Notes: generated from the sequence alone by a model not told the origin. A stretch of DNA of 64,000 nt from Verrucomicrobiales bacterium (GCA_029213195.1 JARGNI010000002.1:62001-126000); one strand, 5' to 3'. Counted from the first letter of the stretch, positions 18,535 to 27,392 are shown. Numbers and translations are program-made.

Positions 18535-18589
18535 GGCTCCCTCCCATTTCGACAAAAAGGTCTTGTATCGAATTCGACAATAGGGGCGC

Positions 18590-18611
18590 AAACCTCGCAA
18601 TATTGAGGTTT
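18590..18611 (+). terminator. Weak hairpin after the PBP gene
   Basis: AAACCTC / GAGGTTT with an 8-nt AT-rich loop is followed by a few T. It could terminate the PBP transcript or act as an element upstream of the AraC-type gene. Confidence 0.3.
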
Positions 18612-18652
18612 TGAATTCACGCTGAGTGTGTCATATTTCGCAGATTGCGAAA

Positions 18653-19477
18653 ATGAGCAAAGAACGCGAAAACTTTTTCAGCCTTGTCCCGGACGGCTCT
18701 CCCCACGAAGTGGAGGGCGATCGCGAAGTCATGCTGCCCGGCATGTCCCTCGAGATCCTGGCGACCCGAAAGATCAACCTAAGGCAATGGCATCTCAAGA
18801 ACCTGATCGATCCGTACTGGCGACTCTATTGCCCGATCGAGGGACGGGCGATCGTCGAGTTCAAGGGTGTCGAAACGGAGCTCAAACCAGGCAACCTCTA
18901 CCTCATCCCTCCGAGGACGGTCTTCAGCTCGGAAAACCCGGAGCCATTCACGAAATGGTATGTGCACTTTGTATTGGGCCGATCCGATCTTCTTTCGCTG
19001 CCCGGGATCTACGGGCAACCCGTTGATGAGATTGCCAGCGGATTCCTCGATACCCTCGAGAATGCCAAGGGGGAACCCTACAACTGGGAATCAGCCAGCC
19101 TTGTCATCCACGCCCTGACCCATCTTCCGGCTTCTGCGTGGACCGATCAGAAGTTGGATTCCCGAGTGGAAAAAGCGATGGAGTTCCTCCAGTCCAACCT
19201 TGCTCGCAAGATCACCGCGGACGATGCGGCTCGCTCCGCCGGAGTCAGCGTTCGCAATCTGAATCATCTCTTTCGTTCCCAGGTTCGCATGGCACCCATG
19301 TCGGTTCTCTTGAACTACCGTCTTGACCGAGCCTGCCACCTCCTTCGCCATACGGAGCAGTCGATCGAACAGGTCGCCGAGAATTGTGGATTCCCGAATC
19401 GCTACTATTTCAGCCGGATGCTGAAACAACACCGAGGCATTTCTCCGGCCGCCTATCGCAAGGGTCAACTCTACTGA
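18653..19477 (+). CDS. AraC family transcriptional regulator
   Basis: About 274 residues. The N-terminal part (1-140) is a cupin-like AraC effector domain with 'EGRAIVEFKGVETELKPGNLYLIPPRT' style strands, and the C-terminal part (about 175-274) contains two helix-turn-helix motifs, 'ITADDAARSAGVSVRNLNHLF' region and 'SIEQVAENCGFPNRYYFSRML'. The last helix-turn-helix and 'HRGISPAAYR' are the AraC signature. The frame is open from 18626 (nine codons upstream); the start at MSKERENFF is the conservative choice. Sugar-type effectors are common for the family but the ligand is unknown. A likely target is unclear since the downstream genes encode DUF2071 and a membrane protein. Confidence 0.9.
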   Translation: MSKERENFFSLVPDGSPHEVEGDREVMLPGMSLEILATRKINLRQWHLKNLIDPYWRLYCPIEGRAIVEFKGVETELKPGNLYLIPPRTVFSSENPEPFTKWYVHFVLGRSDLLSLPGIYGQPVDEIASGFLDTLENAKGEPYNWESASLVIHALTHLPASAWTDQKLDSRVEKAMEFLQSNLARKITADDAARSAGVSVRNLNHLFRSQVRMAPMSVLLNYRLDRACHLLRHTEQSIEQVAENCGFPNRYYFSRMLKQHRGISPAAYRKGQLY

Positions 19478-19485
19478 GTGTTCTC

Positions 19486-20238
19486 ATGTCGCGAGTTCCG
19501 ACCGAGTCCGACCGCATCGCCGCCACTCGAAGACCGGAGGCTTCTCCGGTGATGTATCAGGAGTGGAGTGACCTGCTCTTCCTTCATTGGGAAATCTCAC
19601 CCGATAAAATCGCGGCCACCCTGCCGGAAGGGCTTCATGTCGACACCCACGAAGGCAACGCGTACCTTGGGCTCGTCCCTTTCTTCATGAAAGCGATCCG
19701 ACCGCGATTTCTCCCCGCTGTCGGCCCGATTTCCAATTTCCTCGAGATGAATGTCAGGACCTATGTCCACGACGACTCGGGTCGCCCCGGCGTCTGGTTC
19801 TACTCGCTCGATGCGAGTCAGCCGCTCGCCGTTTTCCTCGCTCGGAAAATGTTTCATCTCCCTTACTTCCACGCCTCGATGGAAGCAACGAAGGTCGAGG
19901 GATCGACGCACTATCAATGCCACCGAAACGGTACGCCTGACGACGAAATGTCCCAATTCGTCTATCGAGGTGGAGAGAAACTCTCGCCTCCCCTGCCCGG
20001 GTCGCTCGAGTATTTCCTCCTCGAGCGATACTATCTTTTTGCCCATCGCAAAGTCGGAAACCGCCTCTTCTGCGGGCAGGTCCATCACACCCCATATCCG
20101 GCGGAAATCGCCGGGGTTACCAGATCCGTTAGCCCCGCCCTTGAACAGGCCGGATTTCCTCTCGACACGGAGGCCCCGGATCTCCTTCACTATTCGCCAG
20201 GAGTAAAGGTGTCCGTCTACCCCATCACTCCCGTCTGA
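19486..20238 (+). CDS. DUF2071 family protein (YqjF-like)
   Basis: A 250-residue cytoplasmic protein of the DUF2071/YqjF family. Recognisable parts are 'WSDLLFLHWEISPDKIAATLPEGL', the typical opening, 'YLGLVPFFMKAIRP', 'FLEMNVRTYV' and 'PGVWFYSLDASQPLAVFLAR'. The start at 19486 lies 9 nt after the AraC stop and agrees with the family N-terminus; the frame upstream of it overlaps the AraC gene. No enzymatic activity is established for the family. The close spacing suggests co-transcription with the AraC-type regulator and with the membrane protein at 20243. Confidence 0.82.
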   Translation: MSRVPTESDRIAATRRPEASPVMYQEWSDLLFLHWEISPDKIAATLPEGLHVDTHEGNAYLGLVPFFMKAIRPRFLPAVGPISNFLEMNVRTYVHDDSGRPGVWFYSLDASQPLAVFLARKMFHLPYFHASMEATKVEGSTHYQCHRNGTPDDEMSQFVYRGGEKLSPPLPGSLEYFLLERYYLFAHRKVGNRLFCGQVHHTPYPAEIAGVTRSVSPALEQAGFPLDTEAPDLLHYSPGVKVSVYPITPV

Positions 20239-20242
20239 GATC

Positions 20243-20956
20243 ATGGAGGAGAAAGGATTCACCCTGGGCTCACCGACCCACGTGGTTACGGTGTTGGCGT
20301 GTCTCCTCGTGGCGATCCTCCTGACGCTGTGGGGGCATCGCACTCGGTCCCTTCCGGACCATCACTCGAAACTTCGCTGGGGAATCGCGCTCGGATCCCT
20401 TCTCTCGTGGATCGCCACAGTGGCCTATGGTCTGCAACCCTCCCTCTTTCAGTGGGAGAGTGCGCTCCCACTGCACTTCTGCAACCTGGCCAACCTGATC
20501 GGTGCCGTGGCAATTCTCTATCGAAGTCGGATTGCCCAGGCACTCCTCTATTTCTGGTCGCTCTCGCTCTGCATTTGGGCCTTCCTGACGCCCTTCCTGC
20601 TGGTCGGACCGAACGAGCTCTGGTTCTGGATATTCTGGATCTACCACCTCTTCATTCCCGTCTGCTTCTGCTGGATTCTTTTCATCGACGGATTTCGCCC
20701 TGGCTGGAAAGATCTCAAGATCGCACTGATCTTCACGACGGGATTCACCCTCAGCCTGGCCATCCTCAATGCTTTCACGGGATGGGACTATGGATTTGTC
20801 GGCCCCGGGAAACCGGGTCAGCCGAGTCCGATCGATCTGCTCGGGCCGTATCCGCTACGAATTCTCTGGATGTTGATGATCGGAGCCGCTCTCTTCACCC
20901 TTCTTGTCCTGCCGTGGACCTGGGGAAAGAAACGAAAAAGAACCGCAATGAATTAG
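20243..20956 (+). CDS. YwaF/TIGR02206-type integral membrane protein
   Basis: A 237-residue protein with about six or seven membrane helices (near 12-30, 45-62, 76-93, 98-118, 125-147, 157-177 and 203-227). The family motif 'ALPLHFCNLANLIGAVAI' and 'GWDYGFVGPGKPGQPSP' identify the YwaF-type integral membrane family. Function is unknown. It begins 4 nt after the DUF2071 stop, which supports a three-gene transcript with the AraC regulator. It is convergent with the E1 alpha gene, 12 bp away. Confidence 0.82.
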   Translation: MEEKGFTLGSPTHVVTVLACLLVAILLTLWGHRTRSLPDHHSKLRWGIALGSLLSWIATVAYGLQPSLFQWESALPLHFCNLANLIGAVAILYRSRIAQALLYFWSLSLCIWAFLTPFLLVGPNELWFWIFWIYHLFIPVCFCWILFIDGFRPGWKDLKIALIFTTGFTLSLAILNAFTGWDYGFVGPGKPGQPSPIDLLGPYPLRILWMLMIGAALFTLLVLPWTWGKKRKRTAMN

Positions 20957-20968
20957 GGCAGGCTTGCT

Positions 20969-21997
20969 CTACCGTTCGCCCTCCAGCAGAGAATCCGTAG
21001 AGATCGCTTTCCAATCGTCGGTAATCGGACTGGGCGGATCCTCCCCCTGAGCCTGGGAAACGGCGGCTTCTACCTCCTCCTGGACTTCGTCTGCCATCTC
21101 GGAAAGCTCTGCTTCGGTAACACCATCCGCGAGGAGCTGCTCTCGGGCGACCTCGAGACAATCCCGGCCATACTTTCCAGCCTTCACCGAATCTGGCACA
21201 TAGCTGGCATCGTCGTGCTCGCCATGCCCAGCAAGACGCAGCAACTTTCCGACCACCAGTTGCGGCCCTTCCCCGGAACGAGCTCGTGAGACCGCTTCCC
21301 AAAAAGCATCGAGGCAGGCAGAAAGATCCGTGCCATCGATCTCAACACCGCGCAATCCGTAGCCTTTGGCGCGCTCGACGAGGCTCTGGCACGCATACTG
21401 ACTGGCCGTGGGTGTCGAATAGGCAAACTGATTGTCCGCAACCGCGACGACAAGGGGAAGCTTTTCCACAGCCGCCTGATTGATCCCTTCATGAAAGGCA
21501 CCAGTTGAGGTCGCACCATCACCGGCTGTAGCCCCCCCGACAAATCCGCTTTCGCCCTTGGCGCGCTTCGCCATGAGGTAGCCATTGGTGACGGAAATCG
21601 ATGCTCCGAGATGACTGATCATCGCAGGTAACCCTTCTCGCGGACGTCCTCGGTGAATGTTCCCGTCTCGCCCCCGCATCGGACCCGATGCCGACCCCAG
21701 GTAAGTCCTCGCAGCATCGAGAATCGATTCTCCAAAAGCCATCCGACCGGCTTGGTCTCGAATCAGTCCGGCGAAAACATCCCCGCGAGCCTGGTCGAGA
21801 TGGACTCCCAGGGAAACACTAAAGGCCTCCTGCCCGCGCCCGAGATACACTCCACCCACAACTTTCCCGGCACGATAGAGCGCTCCAATCTTGTCCTCGA
21901 ACGTTCGCGCCAGAACCATCCAGCGATACGCATCCTTCTTATTCGAGGCATCCCTATCGGTCTCGGGAGAATCGACAGTCGGTGAAGAACTTTCCAT
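20969..21997 (-). CDS. Thiamine-dependent 2-oxoacid dehydrogenase E1 alpha subunit
   Basis: A 342-residue E1 alpha of the pyruvate / branched-chain 2-oxoacid / acetoin dehydrogenase family. It shows 'RMVLARTFEDKIGALYRAGK'-type opening residues, 'GMPAMISH'-like loop 'REGLPAMISHLGAS', and the thiamine diphosphate motif 'GGATAGDGATSTGAFHEGIN' with the 'VVAVADNQFAYSTP' end. An E1 beta and E2 gene are normally adjacent; neither is visible here, so its partner must be encoded elsewhere or lost. The start has a 150-bp AT-rich upstream region shared with the divergent gene at 22160. Confidence 0.9.
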   Translation of the reverse strand: MESSSPTVDSPETDRDASNKKDAYRWMVLARTFEDKIGALYRAGKVVGGVYLGRGQEAFSVSLGVHLDQARGDVFAGLIRDQAGRMAFGESILDAARTYLGSASGPMRGRDGNIHRGRPREGLPAMISHLGASISVTNGYLMAKRAKGESGFVGGATAGDGATSTGAFHEGINQAAVEKLPLVVAVADNQFAYSTPTASQYACQSLVERAKGYGLRGVEIDGTDLSACLDAFWEAVSRARSGEGPQLVVGKLLRLAGHGEHDDASYVPDSVKAGKYGRDCLEVAREQLLADGVTEAELSEMADEVQEEVEAAVSQAQGEDPPSPITDDWKAISTDSLLEGER

Positions 21998-22106
21998 GGT
22001 TGTCTAGTTTCTGATACGGGGAATCTCGCTACGCAAGAAACCCTTCTTTCAGATAATGGAAAACCGCGTTTTTACAAGGTTTCAGATGACAAGAGCGACG
22101 AGTCGT

Positions 22107-22142
22107 TTAATTATTACTTATCTCTTAATTATTAAGCTTAAT
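22107..22142. promoter_or_regulatory. AT-rich region with direct repeats
   Basis: TTAATTATTA occurs at 22107-22116 and again at 22125-22134, 18 bp apart start to start, and overlaps the palindrome ATTAAGCTTAAT (22131-22142). It lies 18 nt before the DUF2934 gene in the divergent region with the E1 alpha gene, so protein binding or promoter activity is plausible. Confidence 0.4.
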
Positions 22143-22159
22143 TAAATTCCTAGTTGCTC

Positions 22160-22525
22160 ATGCACGTAATTTCTCATCCGTCTCGAAACGAAATCGCAAA
22201 GCGAGCCTATTTTTACTTCCTCGAACGTCGCCAACTTGGTCTCCCGGATGATCCCCAGGAGGACTGGGCCAAAGCGGAAAACGACCTGCAGCAAAACGGA
22301 GCTACCTTCGCTGAAGAGCCCGAGGGGAAGCGCAAGTCAGTGCCCCTGACGTTGATCAAAGGGATTGGCCCCCGCGTCGCCGCCAGCCTGAAGGATTGTG
22401 GCGTCGAAGATGCAAACACACTCGCTGAATGGACACTCAAGAAGTTCGGCGAACGTCTCCCTCGGCTCACCGCTCGCGCTCGCAATGGAGAGTGGATCGA
22501 ACAAGCCAGGAAGCTGACGCAATAG
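22160..22525 (+). CDS. DUF2934 plus helix-hairpin-helix small protein
   Basis: A 121-residue protein. The N-terminal 40 residues ('EIAKRAYFYFLERRQLGLP', then 'DDPQEDWAKAE') match the DUF2934 motif. The C-terminal half has 'LTLIKGIGPRVAASLKDCGV' and 'DANTLAEWTLKKFGERLP', a helix-hairpin-helix pair of the kind found in DNA-binding or ruler domains. The usual DUF2934 protein is a short helical protein, so the joined HhH domain is a less common arrangement. A TTG at 22154 in frame could start it two codons earlier; the ATG is preferred. The role is unknown, but nucleic-acid contact is a fair inference from the HhH. Confidence 0.7.
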   Translation: MHVISHPSRNEIAKRAYFYFLERRQLGLPDDPQEDWAKAENDLQQNGATFAEEPEGKRKSVPLTLIKGIGPRVAASLKDCGVEDANTLAEWTLKKFGERLPRLTARARNGEWIEQARKLTQ

Positions 22526-22618
22526 CACTACCCCAAGGGCATCCTATACTGACGTGAAACGACATTGTTCCATTCTCCCCCTGACGAAGCACAAATCCTG
22601 ACGTAGGTAATTGATCGC

Positions 22619-23419
22619 ATGAGACTTGGCGTAATTGGATGTGGAAAAATGGGACGGGCCCTCGTCGGTGGGATTATTGCTTCTTCGATTTGCCGAGCGG
22701 CGGATGTCTTTGTCTATGACGCCTACGCTCCCGCGATCGACTCCATGGTCAGAGATCTCGGTGTCCAGCCTAAGGCATCGAACTCCGAGGTGGTGGATGC
22801 CAGCGACGTCGTTCTGCTCTGTGTCAAACCGCAGATTTTCCCCGAGATGCTCAGCCAACTCGGCGAAAGCAGAGACCGCCTCCTCATCTCGATCGCTGCC
22901 GGAATCCAGATTGAGACGATCGAAGAGGGATGCCAACATCGTCACCGCGTCATTCGAGTCATGCCCAACACCCCTGCCCTCGTGGGGCGTGGGGCATCGG
23001 GTTTTGCACTGGGAACCAAGGCGACTCCAGAAGATGGCCGAACCACTCTCTCGCTTCTCGAGGCGGTTGGCTACGCCTGCCAGGTCGAAGAAGAGCAACT
23101 GGACGCCGTCACCTCTGTGAGCGGCTCGGGGCCCGCCTATATCTTCCTCATGATCGAGGCTCTCATCGCCGAAGGCGTCGCCCAGGGTCTCTCCGAGGAG
23201 ATCGCCAAAGAACTTGCGACCGAAACCGTGGCGGGTGCGGCAGAGCTACTTCGGCAAAGTGAAGAATCGCCCGCAACCCTTCGTGAAAACGTAACCAGTC
23301 CCAACGGGACAACTTTCGCAGCACTCGAATCCTTCCGCGAAGCAGGATTCACAGAGATCGTTCGCAATGCCGTCGCTGCTGCCGCCGATCGCTCCCGCGA
23401 ATTGGGGAAGCCATCCTGA
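22619..23419 (+). CDS. proC: Pyrroline-5-carboxylate reductase
   Basis: ProC makes the last step of proline synthesis, reducing 1-pyrroline-5-carboxylate with NAD(P)H. The 266-residue protein begins with the dinucleotide-binding GCGKMGRALVGGI region and has 'LLCVKPQ', 'VIRVMPNTPALVGRGASG' and the C-terminal family signature 'VTSVSGSGPAYIFLMIEAL' and 'LRENVTSPNGTTFAAL'. Length is as expected. It is followed 28 nt later by the UDP-sugar pyrophosphorylase gene, so it probably heads a four-gene operon (proC, pyrophosphorylase, ridA, D-threonine-aldolase-like). Confidence 0.95.
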   Translation: MRLGVIGCGKMGRALVGGIIASSICRAADVFVYDAYAPAIDSMVRDLGVQPKASNSEVVDASDVVLLCVKPQIFPEMLSQLGESRDRLLISIAAGIQIETIEEGCQHRHRVIRVMPNTPALVGRGASGFALGTKATPEDGRTTLSLLEAVGYACQVEEEQLDAVTSVSGSGPAYIFLMIEALIAEGVAQGLSEEIAKELATETVAGAAELLRQSEESPATLRENVTSPNGTTFAALESFREAGFTEIVRNAVAAAADRSRELGKPS

Positions 23420-23447
23420 CTTCGCAGAACCACTACCTTGCACTTTT

Positions 23448-24875
23448 ATGAGTTCCATCCGTCAACACTTCGAAGAGAATGGCCAAGGCCATGTCTTTGC
23501 TCATTTCGAATCCCTTTCCGAAAGCGATCAGAAAAAGCTTGAGGAACAGGCCTCCGGAATCGATCTGACCGAACTCGCCTCTCTCGTCCGAAACCTGGTG
23601 CAATCCCCCGGAAGCGGCAACGAAGCCATCGCCGACAACCTCGAACCGGCCAACGTGATTCCCCTCCCTGAATCAAAAGGGGGAAATCCAACGGATTGGA
23701 AAGAGGCCCGGTCCAAGGGAGAATCGGCCCTTCGCAACGGACGTGTGGCAGCATTCTGCGTGGCGGGCGGGCAAGGCACTCGTCTCGGATACGATGGCCC
23801 CAAGGGAACCTTCGGGGTCACGCCGGTATTGAAGAAGTCACTTTTCCAGGTGTTTGCCGAGAAGATTCTCGCCTCGACCCGCGTTTTCGGGAAACCGATT
23901 CCATGGTATATCATGACCTCGGTCATCAATCATGACGAGACGGTTCAATTTTTCGAAAGGCACGAGTATTTCGGATTGCCCGAGGATCGCGTCCATTTCT
24001 TCAGCCAGGGTCTGATGCCAGCCGTCGATGCTGATGGGAAAATTCTCCTCTCGTCCCCTTCCGAAATTGCGCTGAGTCCGGACGGACATGGCGGCTCTCT
24101 GCGGGCTCTCGTTCGTTCTGGAGCGGTGAGACAGATGGAAGCCGATGGCATCGACACGATCAGTTACTTCCAGGTCGACAACCCTCTGGTCCGCTGCATC
24201 GACCCTGCCTTCATCGGATTCCATCTCCTCAACGGGTCCGAGCTCTCCAGCAAGATGGTTCCCAAGGCCTACGCAGAGGAAAAGGTCGGAGTCTTTTGCC
24301 AACAAGACGGCACTTCCCTCGTCGTGGAATACAGCGACCTCCCAGAAAGGCTTGCCTCCGAAACCGATGAGAACGGCAATCTTCGCTTCAACGCGGGGAG
24401 TATAGCCATTCATATCTTCAGCCGGAGTTTCGTGCGGCGTCTCGGGAGTGGAAAGGACGAAGCCGCACGACTCCCTTTTCATCTCGCTCATAAGAAAGTT
24501 CCTCACCTGGATGAGAACGGCACCCTGGTCGAACCGAATTCCCCCAATGCCTACAAGTTCGAGATGTTCGTCTTCGATGCGCTGCCTTTCGCCGCGAACC
24601 CGGTCATCATCGAAACGGCGCGAGAAGATGATTTCTCCCCTGTGAAGAACGCAGAAGGAGTCGACTCGCCGCAAACCAGTCGCGAGGATCAACTGCGACA
24701 GTATGCCCGCTGGGCCAAGTCTGCCGGGATCGAGATCGAAACGGATGACACCGGTCTACCCTCGTTCGCCTTCGAGGTCTCCCCGCTTTTCGGAGATACC
24801 CCCGGTCGATTTGCCTCCTCATGGGACGAACTCGCGCACAAGCCTGAGTTGACGGAAGGCCTCGTATTGGTTTAA
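23448..24875 (+). CDS. UDP-N-acetylhexosamine pyrophosphorylase family protein
   Basis: A 475-residue UTP-dependent nucleotidyltransferase of the eukaryote-type UAP/AGX family. The nucleotide-binding motif 'GGQGTRLGYDGPKGTFGV' (about 103-120), 'QVDNPLVRCIDPAFIGF' and 'EDGTSLVVEYSDLP'-like 'QQDGTSLVVEYSDLP' are visible, and 'PNAYKFEMFVFDALPFA' is the usual sugar-phosphate region. It probably makes UDP-GlcNAc or a related UDP-sugar for cell-wall or polysaccharide use. The start at 23448 was chosen from the N-terminus 'MSSIRQHFEENGQGHV'. The eukaryote-like form differs from the GlmU enzyme of most bacteria. Confidence 0.88.
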   Translation: MSSIRQHFEENGQGHVFAHFESLSESDQKKLEEQASGIDLTELASLVRNLVQSPGSGNEAIADNLEPANVIPLPESKGGNPTDWKEARSKGESALRNGRVAAFCVAGGQGTRLGYDGPKGTFGVTPVLKKSLFQVFAEKILASTRVFGKPIPWYIMTSVINHDETVQFFERHEYFGLPEDRVHFFSQGLMPAVDADGKILLSSPSEIALSPDGHGGSLRALVRSGAVRQMEADGIDTISYFQVDNPLVRCIDPAFIGFHLLNGSELSSKMVPKAYAEEKVGVFCQQDGTSLVVEYSDLPERLASETDENGNLRFNAGSIAIHIFSRSFVRRLGSGKDEAARLPFHLAHKKVPHLDENGTLVEPNSPNAYKFEMFVFDALPFAANPVIIETAREDDFSPVKNAEGVDSPQTSREDQLRQYARWAKSAGIEIETDDTGLPSFAFEVSPLFGDTPGRFASSWDELAHKPELTEGLVLV

Positions 24876-24885
24876 GCCTTTAGAC

Positions 24886-25350
24886 ATGAGTGCAGAATCG
24901 CGTCTTCAAGAACTGGGCATCCAACTCCCTCCCGCTCCCAAGCAGATGGGGGTCTACAAGCTGATGGTCCAGACCGGAAATCTCGGATACCTCTCCGGGC
25001 ACGGCCCGTTTCTCGATGACGGGAGTCTCATGACCGGTCGCCTCGGCGACGACGTCACCCTCGAAGAAGGACAAAAGGTGGCTCGCCAGGTTGGGCTCAA
25101 CCTCCTCGCCACGCTCCGGAATGAACTGGGAAGTCTCGATCGAGTTTCAAAGCTCGTAAAAAGTCTCGCCCTTGTGAACTGCACGGACGATTTCTTCGAC
25201 CAACCTGCGGTCGTGAACGGATTCTCCGACCTTTTCGCAGAGGTTTTTGGAGAAGAAGCCGGGATCGGTGCCCGAAGTGCGATGGGCACCAATTCTCTAC
25301 CGGGAAACATTCCTGTCGAGATCGAGATCATCGTCGAACTGAAGGCCTGA
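24886..25350 (+). CDS. RidA family protein
   Basis: A 154-residue member of the RidA/YjgF/Hmg family, longer than the 125-residue classical RidA and of the type often called endoribonuclease L-PSP. It has 'VQTGNLGYLSGHGP', 'VARQVGLNLLATLRNELG', 'VKSLALVNCTDDF' and 'GARSAMGTNSLPGNIPVEIE' with the conserved Arg. RidA proteins remove reactive enamine/imine products of PLP enzymes. The PLP-dependent D-threonine-aldolase-like enzyme follows at once, which fits this role. It starts 10 nt after the pyrophosphorylase stop. Confidence 0.9.
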   Translation: MSAESRLQELGIQLPPAPKQMGVYKLMVQTGNLGYLSGHGPFLDDGSLMTGRLGDDVTLEEGQKVARQVGLNLLATLRNELGSLDRVSKLVKSLALVNCTDDFFDQPAVVNGFSDLFAEVFGEEAGIGARSAMGTNSLPGNIPVEIEIIVELKA

Positions 25351-25376
25351 GCCCCAAATCTGTCGCCGTGTCGATC

Positions 25377-26486
25377 ATGCAGGTGCGAGGAATCGAATCC
25401 CTTGCCTCGCCATCCCTCCTTTTCGATGAGGAGGCTATCCTCTGGAATCTCGATCGGATGGTTGAGATCGTCCACGGGGACACTTCTCGACTGCGCCCTC
25501 ATGCCAAGACGCACAAGTGTGCCGAAATACTCGCTCTTCAGCTCGAACGCGGAATCACACGCTCCAAATGCGCCACGCTCTCCGAGTGTGCCCTCGCGGC
25601 CCGAACCGGGGTGCCGGATGTCCTCCTTTCCTTCCCGGCGATTGGCCCCGCGGCGAAGCAGCTGTTCGAACTGAGCCAGGCGTTTCCTGAAACCCAGTTT
25701 TCCACTCTGATCGACAGCGAAGAAGGGTATATTGGCCTTGAGGAACTCGGCGAATCAGGACTTTCCGTCTACCTCGATCTCGATGTCGGGATGTCTCGCA
25801 CCGGGATCCCTCCCGGCGAGAAGGCGATCACCCTGATCCAGAGAATCCTCGACTCTCCGCACCTCAACTGGGCCGGCATCCATGCTTACGACGGTCATAT
25901 TCACGAGGCCGATCTCGGAGAGCGCCATCGTGCATTTGAAGAGTCGATGGCAGCCCTGTTCCGATTTCTTGAGGATCTGGATGCCCGCCAGATCGTGGTC
26001 CCCAACCTCGTCTCTGGGGGCAGCCCCACGTTTGCGATGCATGCCGAACTTGCCCTGGCATCAGATCGGTCGTGGGAGTGTTCTCCGGGAACACCGCTAC
26101 TCTGGGATGCCGGATACGAAGATCACTACCCCGAATTGGGCTTTCGTCCTGCCGCGTTCCTCCTCACGCGTGTCGTGAGTCATCCCGGAGAGGACCTGGC
26201 CTGTCTCGACCTCGGGCACAAAGCCGTGTCGGGCGAAAACCCGATCCAGAACCGAGTCCGCTTTCCCGACTTGTCGGAACACGAGTTTGTCTCCCAGAGC
26301 GAGGAACACCTTGTCCTGCGCTTTCCTTTCGGCATGCGCCCCCCGATCGGCATGGAAATATACGGAATCCCCTACCATGTCTGCCCGACCGTGGCTCTTC
26401 ATGAAGAAGCCCACCTGCTCGGGGAGCATCGAGTTTCCGAAGTGACCTGGAAAATCGCAGCCCGGAATCGGAAACTAGATTACTGA
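25377..26486 (+). CDS. D-threonine aldolase / D-serine dehydratase-like PLP enzyme
   Basis: A 369-residue fold-type III PLP protein of the alanine-racemase-like family. 'RLRPHAKTHKC' holds the PLP-lysine, the barrel has 'VYLDLDVGMSRTGIPPG' and 'IHAYDGHIHEADL', and the C-terminal part has 'LDLGHKAVSGENP' and 'YGIPYHVCPTVALHEEAHL' with the His/Cys pair of metal-activated members. It probably acts on a D-threonine-type or D-3-hydroxy amino acid. The frame also allows a GTG at 25368. Cells with D-amino acid wall components often have such enzymes. It ends the operon with ridA. Confidence 0.85.
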   Translation: MQVRGIESLASPSLLFDEEAILWNLDRMVEIVHGDTSRLRPHAKTHKCAEILALQLERGITRSKCATLSECALAARTGVPDVLLSFPAIGPAAKQLFELSQAFPETQFSTLIDSEEGYIGLEELGESGLSVYLDLDVGMSRTGIPPGEKAITLIQRILDSPHLNWAGIHAYDGHIHEADLGERHRAFEESMAALFRFLEDLDARQIVVPNLVSGGSPTFAMHAELALASDRSWECSPGTPLLWDAGYEDHYPELGFRPAAFLLTRVVSHPGEDLACLDLGHKAVSGENPIQNRVRFPDLSEHEFVSQSEEHLVLRFPFGMRPPIGMEIYGIPYHVCPTVALHEEAHLLGEHRVSEVTWKIAARNRKLDY

Positions 26487-26518
26487 GCGAGGACCAAACG
26501 AGATCGTCCCCCTTGGGA

Positions 26519-27328
26519 TCAATCGATGGCTTCGCGGTCAACGATTCCAACTCGACCATCGGGAATTCGAATGCGCGCAAAGCCATCCTGCTCTTCGAGA
26601 ATCGAGACCTGGGAACCGCGCGGGAGAACGACATCGACGCCATTGACATCCACATCGACCTCATACTTGATCTTTCCCGAGCTTCCTCCTGAGGAACTCC
26701 CTCCCCGATTCACAAAGATGGATCCTCCACTCGGAGGCGGAGAGGATACGGAAGGTGCTGGTGGGGCCTGAGGCTGAGGCGCTGGGGGCCGCGGGGTCAT
26801 CTCCACACTGGCGCTCTCGTAGGGCGAAGGTGCAGGATTCTGGTAACTCGAAGCTCCCGTGGGTGCCATCGGGGCAGGCTCATCTTTCTTGCCCAGCAAT
26901 TTCGAAAAGAGACTTCCCGACTTCTGATTCGACGAAGGTAATTCAACTGATCCCTGGTTGGTGGAAGCTCGCAAAGCCTGCTCGACAGCCTCCGGATTGG
27001 GCGAAGAGGGAGGTCTCGGGGCCTGGGGAACGGGGCCATAGCTCGGAGAGACTGAAGGAGTCGCCGAAGTCGGAGGCGGCTCGGGATCAGGCTCGGGGAC
27101 CCAAGGAATCGGCGCCATAGGCTGAGCTGCAGTGGAATACTGCAGCGCTTTCATCTCCCGCGCTCGCTGGACGGCAGCCTGCATCTCCTGTTCCCGCAGC
27201 TTCTTGTTTCGTGCCGCGCTCGACTGGATCCCATAACCGGGAGGAACTGCTGCGGTCGAATCCTGTGCCTCGCTTCCGCAAGGAGAGAGAATCGCGAGAC
27301 CGAGTATTGCAAAAAGAGTCTTTTTCAT
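26519..27328 (-). CDS. Proline-rich exported protein with SH3-like C-terminus
   Basis: A 269-residue exported protein. The start at MKKTLFAILGLAILSPCGSEA was preferred because a signal peptide follows; 'ILSPCGSEA' could also be a lipobox-like site. The middle (about 60-210) is very rich in Pro, Ser, Ala and Gln and should be disordered. The end has 'VDVVLPRGSQVSILEEQDGF' and 'RIRIPDGRVGIV', a small SH3-like (bacterial SH3) fold common in envelope proteins that bind peptidoglycan or peptides. It is convergent with the D-threonine aldolase gene. No partner can be inferred. Confidence 0.8.
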   Translation of the reverse strand: MKKTLFAILGLAILSPCGSEAQDSTAAVPPGYGIQSSAARNKKLREQEMQAAVQRAREMKALQYSTAAQPMAPIPWVPEPDPEPPPTSATPSVSPSYGPVPQAPRPPSSPNPEAVEQALRASTNQGSVELPSSNQKSGSLFSKLLGKKDEPAPMAPTGASSYQNPAPSPYESASVEMTPRPPAPQPQAPPAPSVSSPPPSGGSIFVNRGGSSSGGSSGKIKYEVDVDVNGVDVVLPRGSQVSILEEQDGFARIRIPDGRVGIVDREAID

Positions 27329-27392
27329 TCCGCCGTAACCTTGTATCGAAGAGAGTGTGCCGCAAAAATAGCAAAATTTCCAGTCTTCCCCC

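Noticed and set aside
26700-27120. Proline-rich stretch as a possible repeat protein or CRISPR-like array
   Set aside because: The repeats are irregular at DNA level and only reflect Pro/Ser/Ala-rich coding sequence.
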